DNA of 40,022 nt from Nitrososphaerota archaeon (GTDB lineage Archaea; Thermoproteota; Nitrososphaeria; Nitrososphaerales; Nitrososphaeraceae), in assembly GCA_005877075.1 (NCBI GenBank), contig VBPX01000057.1:1-40022 (forward strand), written 5' to 3'. Of this stretch, positions 34,384 through 40,022 are shown piece by piece (position 1 is the first letter of the stretch; each line of letters begins with the position of its first letter). A program made the position numbers and the translations under genes. The notes under the pieces were generated by a model that saw only the letters and a program-made list of their open reading frames with translations, was not told where the DNA came from and ran no database searches.

Positions 34384-36219
34384 CTATTTTTTTCCCTTCT
34401 TTTGATTAATTGGTAGTGTAAAAGTAAAAGTTGCACCCTTTTCATCTCGATTATTATATGCCCATATTTTGCCTCCATGGCTATCTATAATGCTTTTTGA
34501 AATATATAGCCCCAAACCTGTCCCAGACTCTGATCTTGTTGCAAATTTTTCAAACAATCGTGAAACCATTTCCGGGCTTATGCCTGTTCCAGCATCTTTT
34601 ATTTCTACAACAATAGACTCTTTATCACGTTCTTCACTATTAGCATCGATGTCAACTTGAGCATTATAGACTGTTATAGTAACAGTCCCATTATTGGTAA
34701 AATTAATCGCATTGGACAGCAGGTTATTAATAACCTGCTGTAGTCTTGCCTCATCTGCATAGATCGTGGTGGGAACGTTCTTTTTTGCTTCAAAAACTAT
34801 CTTTACAGATTTCTCCAAAGCCTCCTTTTGATGATCCTCGATAACATTCTGTATTGTTTGATTTAGATCAAAATCCGATAAGGACAATTGCAAATTTTTA
34901 CCTTCAATCCTGGACACATCAAGTATATCTTCTGTTAACTTTTCCAATCTCCTTGCATTCCTGATTATTTTATCAAAATATTGGTCAAAGTTTTTGAGAC
35001 TTGAATGAATCATTTCCGAGTACCCAAGTACAGATTGAATTGGAGTTCTAAATTCATGAGCTGCTATATCTATAAATTCTTTCTGTACTTTATCATGATA
35101 TGTAAGCCTTTTAGTAGTTTCTTGTAATTCTTTAGTCTGGATATATACTACCTTTCTTAATCTCCTGTTCCAATAAGTAATCACAAAAAAGATCCCAAGT
35201 GAACTTAATGCAATGATTGCCATAGCGGCTATACCAAAATTTCTCTGCTGCACTACAAGATCTTCTAGTGAGGAAGCTAGGGTGTGTGGTAAAATCAGTA
35301 TCATTGTAAAATAGCGTATTCCATTTGATACAACAGGGGCGTAAGAAATTGTAAGATCTTTGCCCTCTGATACCACATCAGTTGAACCTGATTTCGGATT
35401 CAACACTGCAGATCTCATGACATCTATCATTGCTCTTTCTTTTCTGTTTTCAGGAAGCGATCGTTCTGTCAATGAGTTGAATTTTTTATCAAATATGTTA
35501 GCATCAACTAATCTAGGGATCCCAGTAGTGATCATCAGACCAGTTGAATCAACAAGTGATATGTTTGCTGAAGACAGAGGAGATATTTGGTTCTCTAAAA
35601 ATCGATTTAAATTACTGGAGCTAATTCCAGCCAATATGGCACCCTTGAATTTTTCATTTGTATTATTACTATTAATTGGAATTTGATTCCGAGTATCAAT
35701 AATGGGATAGATTATCAATATTCCCAACTGACCGTCTATCAATCTAAGTTTATTAATATAAGCTGGCGCTTGTGTATCTTTGACTCTAGCAAAGTAGAGC
35801 TGTGATGCGGTAGAAAATTCCCTAAATCTATCTTGCTTTGTATTATTCGTATATGAGCTTGACCAAATATTTGTTCCATTGCTATCCACCCAGTTGTAAA
35901 AGTCCACTATATTTTGGGTTGTGTTTTGAGCAACATTCAACAAGATTTTACCTAAATCTACCTGTTGATCTATTAAACCCGGAGACGATGAAAGTATTTT
36001 AAGGTTTGAAGTAACTACATCTAGCTTATTTCCAAGCAGACGCGATAGATCTGAAACCTTCACTAAAGTAGTATTTTGAATATTTTCTCTAGCAATATTT
36101 TGCACCTCATTTGAATTTTCCGTATAGTATTGGTATGTCAGTACAGAAAATATTATGGCAGCTACCACGATAGCAGAAATCATGATTACTATTCTTCTTT
36201 CCAAGGGTCGCTGTGACAA
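34384..36219 (-). CDS. Membrane-bound sensor histidine kinase
   Basis: A 611-residue sensor kinase. Membrane helix 1 is near residues 12-29 and helix 2 near 328-350, with an extracytoplasmic domain between them of about 300 residues whose pattern (FYNWVDSNGTNIWSSSY, GAILAGISSSNLNRFL) fits a double Cache sensor. The HisKA dimerisation box has the phospho-histidine near 387 in IDIAAHEFRTPIQSVLGY. The ATPase domain shows N box NLLSNAINF, G1 DAGTGIS and G2 GTGLGLYISKSII. A HAMP domain is not obvious. The divergent small zinc protein at 36334 lies 114 bases away. The ligand is unknown; Cache domains bind small metabolites such as amino acids. Confidence 0.92.
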   Translation of the reverse strand: MSQRPLERRIVIMISAIVVAAIIFSVLTYQYYTENSNEVQNIARENIQNTTLVKVSDLSRLLGNKLDVVTSNLKILSSSPGLIDQQVDLGKILLNVAQNTTQNIVDFYNWVDSNGTNIWSSSYTNNTKQDRFREFSTASQLYFARVKDTQAPAYINKLRLIDGQLGILIIYPIIDTRNQIPINSNNTNEKFKGAILAGISSSNLNRFLENQISPLSSANISLVDSTGLMITTGIPRLVDANIFDKKFNSLTERSLPENRKERAMIDVMRSAVLNPKSGSTDVVSEGKDLTISYAPVVSNGIRYFTMILILPHTLASSLEDLVVQQRNFGIAAMAIIALSSLGIFFVITYWNRRLRKVVYIQTKELQETTKRLTYHDKVQKEFIDIAAHEFRTPIQSVLGYSEMIHSSLKNFDQYFDKIIRNARRLEKLTEDILDVSRIEGKNLQLSLSDFDLNQTIQNVIEDHQKEALEKSVKIVFEAKKNVPTTIYADEARLQQVINNLLSNAINFTNNGTVTITVYNAQVDIDANSEERDKESIVVEIKDAGTGISPEMVSRLFEKFATRSESGTGLGLYISKSIIDSHGGKIWAYNNRDEKGATFTFTLPINQKKGKK

Positions 36220-36333
36220 TCACAAAGTAAATAGTTCTGACATCTTAAATATATTGCATAAATTTATTTAAAGGATAGCCACTCTGCACTTTGTACACAA
36301 CTCTTTTATACAGTTTTACCAATCAGTAGGTAG

Positions 36334-36492
36334 ATGCCCAATAGATGCGCATTGTGTAAAAAACAAATTAGCAATCCTGCAGAACGTATCATTTATGACG
36401 GGCATCCCTTTGATCGATCCATATGCGCGGATATTTTCAAAAAATTGAGATTCATTTACGGTTCGTCAATTGTAGATATAATTGAATCATAA
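36334..36492 (+). CDS. Small zinc-binding protein (52 aa)
   Basis: A 52-codon gene below common size limits. The sequence MPNRCALCKKQISNP opens with Cys-x2-Cys (5, 8), followed by His24 in YDGHPFDRSIC and Cys31, a C-x2-C-x15-H-x6-C arrangement that suits one zinc ion. The C-terminus is helical. A TATA-like CTTTTATAC at 36302-36310 is about 27 bases before the ATG, so the mRNA should be leaderless. It is divergent from the histidine kinase gene. Similar tiny zinc proteins are frequent in these archaea; the precise family and function are unknown. Confidence 0.65.
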   Translation: MPNRCALCKKQISNPAERIIYDGHPFDRSICADIFKKLRFIYGSSIVDIIES

Positions 36493-36729
36493 ACTAACCT
36501 AGTTAAACAACAACGTTTCCAATGTTGCATACTAGGAGTAAAAAAAATCTACATTAGTACAGATTAGATAATAATACACAGATAAATTGATAAATCTGGT
36601 TTGCTGTGTTTTAGAGGAATTTTCATTATTAAATTAGCTTTCCTCTTTTTATTAATTGCAGATAAATGCACCTTCCATCGGCAGAAGTGATTTTTAAATA
36701 TTATGTATGTGTAATAAATGTGATGTTCT

Positions 36730-39000
36730 TTGGGTAATAATAGAAAAGATTCGTCAAATTATGATAATATTGTAAGCCTAAGGGTAGCGGAGGCAGAACA
36801 AACAGATGTGGGAAGAAAGATTGCTAGATTAGATCCAGAAATTGCTCATAAACTGAAGTTATCTGCAGGTGACGCACTGGAAATTTCTTCTATGGGAAAA
36901 AAAACAACTGTTCTAAGCTGGCCTGCTAGAGAAAAAGATAGTGGGAAGGGTCTTGTAAGGATTGACGGTTATCTTAGAAACAAACTGGATGTAGGAATTA
37001 ATGACTCTGTTGAAATAAAGAAGGTTGAATCAAAAAGTGCGCACAATGTAAGGCTCGCACCCACAGAACCTCTTCGAATTGTGGGGGCCGAGTCATATCT
37101 AAAAGAGTATCTCTTAGGCAGTCTGCTAAGTACAGGGGATATTCTTCCTTTGAGTATAATGGGACAAAGGGTAGACCTTGTGGTTATTTCTACAAAACCG
37201 TCAGGTCCGGTTTTGATTGAGGACTCTACTGAATTAACTGTCTCAGAAGAAAGTCAAAAAGCGGTACAAGTTGCAAAGGAAGGTGGAACTCCGTCAATAT
37301 CATATGAAGACATTGGTGGAATAAAAAACGCAGTTTCACGCTTAAGGGAAATGATAGAGCTTCCTCTGAGACATCCTGAGCTTTTTAAGAGGTTGGGGGT
37401 TGAAGCGCCAAAAGGAGTCTTATTGCACGGGCCTCCTGGCACAGGTAAGACATTGCTTGCAAAAGCTGTGGCACATGAGACTAACGCAAATTTCTATACA
37501 ATTGGAGGTCCTGAGATAATGAGTAAATACTACGGTGAATCTGAAGAGAGATTAAGGGAGATATTTAAGAACGCTGAAGAAAAAGCACCTGCAATAATTT
37601 TTATAGATGAAATTGATTCGATTGCCCCAAAAAGAGAGGAAGTCTCCGGGGAGGTAGAAAGGAGGGTTGTAGCCCAGCTTTTATCATTGATGGATGGAAT
37701 GTCATCAAGGGGCAAGGTAGTTGTAATAGGGGCTACAAACAGAGTAAATGCAATAGATCCTGCGCTCAGAAGGCCAGGTAGGTTCGATAGGGAAATTGAG
37801 ATTGGTGTACCCGACAAAGAAGGGCGATTGGAAATTCTACAGATACATACCAGAGGAATGCCTTTGGAGAAAGATGTAGACCTTGGAATTATTGCTGACA
37901 TGTCACATGGATTTGTTGGAGCCGACTTGCAAGCCGTTGCAAAGGAAGCTGCGATAAGGGCTCTTAGAAAGGTGTTGCCTGAAATTGATCTTACTGCAGA
38001 AAATATCCCATCTGACACATTGAAGAAAATTGTAGTTACAATGGATGACTTTCTGAATGTAATAAAGGAAATAGAACCTTCGGCACTTCGTGAAGTTTTT
38101 GTTGAAGTCCCAAATGTAAATTGGAATGACATTGGAGGACTTGCAGATGTAAAACAGGAACTTCAAGAAGCGGTGGAATGGCCACTAAAATATCACGGAT
38201 TATTTGTACATTCTGACGCAATACCGCCTAAAGGCATACTTTTGTATGGGCCGCCCGGCACGGGTAAAACTTTGATAGCAAAGGCAGCGGCTCATGAGAG
38301 CGAAGCGAATTTTATTAGCATAAAAGGTCCAGAATTGCTCTCAAAATGGGTAGGAGAATCAGAAAAGGGCGTTCGTGAGATTTTTAGAAAAGCAAGACAG
38401 GCAGCTCCTTGTATAGTATTTTTTGATGAAGTTGACGCCATTGCTCCGACAAGGGGAGCTCTCGGAAGCGATTCACATGTTACTGAAAGGGTTATCAGTC
38501 AATTGCTTACTGAGCTTGATGGACTGGAAGTATTATCCAACGTAATTATTATTGCAGCTACAAACCGACCTGACATAATTGATGCTGCGTTACTGAGACC
38601 AGGAAGATTTGACAGGTTACTTTATGTCCCTCCGCCAGATAAAGAATCAAGAATTCAAATTTTTAAAATACATACTTCAAAAAAACCTCTAGCCGCCGAT
38701 ATCAATATTGAAGCACTTGCAGGTCATACTGAAGGCTATACTGGGGCCGACATTGCCGCCCTTGCATCTGCAGCAGTAATGCTTGCCCTTAGAGAACATA
38801 TCGAAAAATATAAAGATCCAAAAAAAGCAGACGAGGCAAAAGACGAGCTAAAGATACATATGAAAAATTTTGAAGAAGCAATGAAGAAAATCCGTCCATT
38901 ATCAAAACATGAAATAGAAAGCTACAAAAACATAGCCGAACAATTTGGCAAGCCCAACATGACAAAAGAAGTAATAGATAAAGAAACGGCCATAAAATAA
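36730..39000 (+). CDS. cdc48: CDC48/VCP-family AAA ATPase
   Basis: A 756-residue double-ring AAA+ unfoldase, homologous to archaeal VAT and eukaryotic p97, which extracts or unfolds proteins for the proteasome. The N domain (about 15-190, double-psi barrel plus second lobe) begins [21 protein letters not shown]1 has Walker A GPPGTGKT near 234-241 and Walker B FIDEID near 292; D2 has GPPGTGKT near 507-514 and FFDEVD near 563. Arginine fingers in RRPGRFDRE and LRPGRFDR are present. The start is TTG 36730, because a TGA lies in frame at 36721; a TATA-like TTTTTAAATATTA at 36692-36704 suits it. Confidence 0.95.
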   Translation: MGNNRKDSSNYDNIVSLRVAEAEQTDVGRKIARLDPEIAHKLKLSAGDALEISSMGKKTTVLSWPAREKDSGKGLVRIDGYLRNKLDVGINDSVEIKKVESKSAHNVRLAPTEPLRIVGAESYLKEYLLGSLLSTGDILPLSIMGQRVDLVVISTKPSGPVLIEDSTELTVSEESQKAVQVAKEGGTPSISYEDIGGIKNAVSRLREMIELPLRHPELFKRLGVEAPKGVLLHGPPGTGKTLLAKAVAHETNANFYTIGGPEIMSKYYGESEERLREIFKNAEEKAPAIIFIDEIDSIAPKREEVSGEVERRVVAQLLSLMDGMSSRGKVVVIGATNRVNAIDPALRRPGRFDREIEIGVPDKEGRLEILQIHTRGMPLEKDVDLGIIADMSHGFVGADLQAVAKEAAIRALRKVLPEIDLTAENIPSDTLKKIVVTMDDFLNVIKEIEPSALREVFVEVPNVNWNDIGGLADVKQELQEAVEWPLKYHGLFVHSDAIPPKGILLYGPPGTGKTLIAKAAAHESEANFISIKGPELLSKWVGESEKGVREIFRKARQAAPCIVFFDEVDAIAPTRGALGSDSHVTERVISQLLTELDGLEVLSNVIIIAATNRPDIIDAALLRPGRFDRLLYVPPPDKESRIQIFKIHTSKKPLAADINIEALAGHTEGYTGADIAALASAAVMLALREHIEKYKDPKKADEAKDELKIHMKNFEEAMKKIRPLSKHEIESYKNIAEQFGKPNMTKEVIDKETAIK

Positions 39001-39249
39001 TCGTTGGATTGTCACGGGTTAGGTTAAATTCCCTAAATGATTCATCGATACTTAATATCCGGGTCACATAATTGGTACTAAAACCATGTTCAGGCAAAAA
39101 AGTGAATTAAAGTCTACGATGATATATCGTTTAAGTTAAATCTTTTTTTCCAAACTTCAAGTGATTATAAACCGTTGATTACACTGCAGATTGAAACAGT
39201 GAGCATGTTATCACGTCACATAAATTAATATTTTAGGTCAGTTCTGGCT

Positions 39250-40022
39250 TTATTTGATAATTAATGATGAAATCATTTCCATAAGAATTCTAGATGCATG
39301 ATTAGCTGTATTTTGATTAAGATCGTAATCAGGTGACAGTTCCACAATATCCATTCCAACTATTGGTAGATTTTCAGTGATTTTTTTTATCATGTATATT
39401 AAATCCAGAGGTAAAAGTCCACCCGGAGCAGGAACAGAAACTCCAGGAGCTACACCAGGATCCATACAATCCAAGTCAATAGAAAGGTACACTCTACTTT
39501 TACTTTCTTTACATTTTGAAATAATTTTCTTGACAATAGAGTTTAAACCTACTTCAAGGATATCTAATGGAGTAATGATTTCCAATTTTTGCTTTGATGC
39601 GTTTTCTAATTCTTCTGACTCTGCAGCTCGAGTCCCTACGAGAACACTCTTTGTAAATTTGATATAATCGGACGAATCTGTGATTACGGATCCATAATAG
39701 TTTCTTGTTGAGGAAACGAAATCTGGATGTGCATCAAAATATAATAGAGAAATTTTCGAGTCACATGCATCGTAAACTGCCTGGAGAATAATCGTAGTGA
39801 TTGAATGGTCTCCACCTATAATTATCGGGATTTTTTTAGCACTTACTATATCAAATACTAACCTGTAAAGATCGTCTCTAGTAACGTTACCAAAGTCCAA
39901 TATTTTCTTATTCTCAAGTGTTCCACTCATCGGACAAATAGGAATTATTTTACCATCTCTTTCAAAAAATTCGTAGTAATTTGATGCAGTCCTTAAACTA
40001 TCAGGACCTTTGCTTGCACCTT
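39250..40022 (-). CDS. Agmatinase/arginase-family protein (5' partial)
   Basis: A ureohydrolase-fold protein, cut by the right window edge. The frame is open past ATG 39930 to the edge and adds GASKGPDSLRTASNYYEFF, matching the GAxxGPxAIR start of the family, so the ATG is internal. Manganese ligands are seen in IIGGDHSIT, YFDAHPDF and SIDLDCMDPGVAPG. The HGT loop that usually follows DxHxD in agmatinases is not evident; the sequence there is NYYGSVITDSSDY. Agmatinase would make putrescine for polyamines, but guanidino- or formimino-glutamate hydrolases are alternatives. The C-terminus is complete. Confidence 0.85.
   Translation of the reverse strand, partial: GASKGPDSLRTASNYYEFFERDGKIIPICPMSGTLENKKILDFGNVTRDDLYRLVFDIVSAKKIPIIIGGDHSITTIILQAVYDACDSKISLLYFDAHPDFVSSTRNYYGSVITDSSDYIKFTKSVLVGTRAAESEELENASKQKLEIITPLDILEVGLNSIVKKIISKCKESKSRVYLSIDLDCMDPGVAPGVSVPAPGGLLPLDLIYMIKKITENLPIVGMDIVELSPDYDLNQNTANHASRILMEMISSLIIK

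Noticed and set aside
37530-38132. 200-codon frame antisense to cdc48
   Set aside because: It mirrors the codon pattern of a highly conserved ATPase and has no promoter or family pattern of its own.

Overview
The window is archaeal and almost certainly comes from an ammonia-oxidising Nitrososphaerota (Thaumarchaeota) genome of the Nitrososphaera/Nitrosocosmicus kind. This is inferred from the AT-rich sequence, a complex I module in the order nuoJ-K-M-L-N, a TFIIB factor, a CDC48 ATPase, many small zinc-binding proteins, and a large set of secreted or membrane-anchored proteins including a CopC/CopD protein. Many genes have a TATA-like box about 25-30 nt before the start codon and no ribosome binding site, which points to leaderless transcripts. 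Genus-level assignment is inference; no marker gene such as 16S rRNA or amoA is present.

Layout. (1) 1-6272: the end of a complex I operon, nuoJ (cut by the window edge), nuoK, nuoM, nuoL, nuoN, with an overlooked 38-codon ORF between nuoM and nuoL. (2) 6352-13091: mixed housekeeping and stress genes: phosphoribosyltransferase, one-finger C2H2 protein, secreted PQQ-type sugar dehydrogenase, Dps-like ferritin, small unknown protein, ABC1/UbiB kinase, secreted duplicated-repeat protein, PPOX flavoprotein. (3) 13260-23776: an exported-protein region: RTX-type repeat protein, anchored unknown protein, Ig-like membrane-anchored proteins, NHL propeller, His-tailed protein, and a 1001-residue CopC-CopD-YtkA-propeller fusion. 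A translationally coupled pair follows (four-helix membrane protein plus double winged-helix regulator). Four of these exported proteins are predicted to start with histidine after signal-peptide cleavage, as in the CopC histidine brace, so I read this as a copper or redox surface locus. Two genes in it carry apparent one-base frameshifts in A-runs. (4) 23777-28487: small ORFs, MsrB, tRNA-Ala(CGC), a short-chain dehydrogenase, a CHRD-domain secreted protein and an isochorismatase-like hydrolase. (5) 28634-40022: regulation and core functions: ribbon-helix-helix-like protein divergent from a TFIIB gene, two response regulators, a sensor histidine kinase, asparagine synthase, a small zinc-binding protein, CDC48, and an agmatinase-family gene cut by the right edge.

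How it fits together. Complex I components set up proton translocation. The exported region would handle copper and redox chemistry outside the membrane, plausibly supporting the copper enzymes of ammonia oxidation, though no amo gene is in the window. The signalling block offers sensory input. No CRISPR array, intact transposase or rRNA was found. The most interesting candidates are the histidine-N-terminus cluster with its four-domain CopC fusion and coupled membrane/HTH pair, the small nuoM-nuoL ORF, and three short genes with leaderless promoters.
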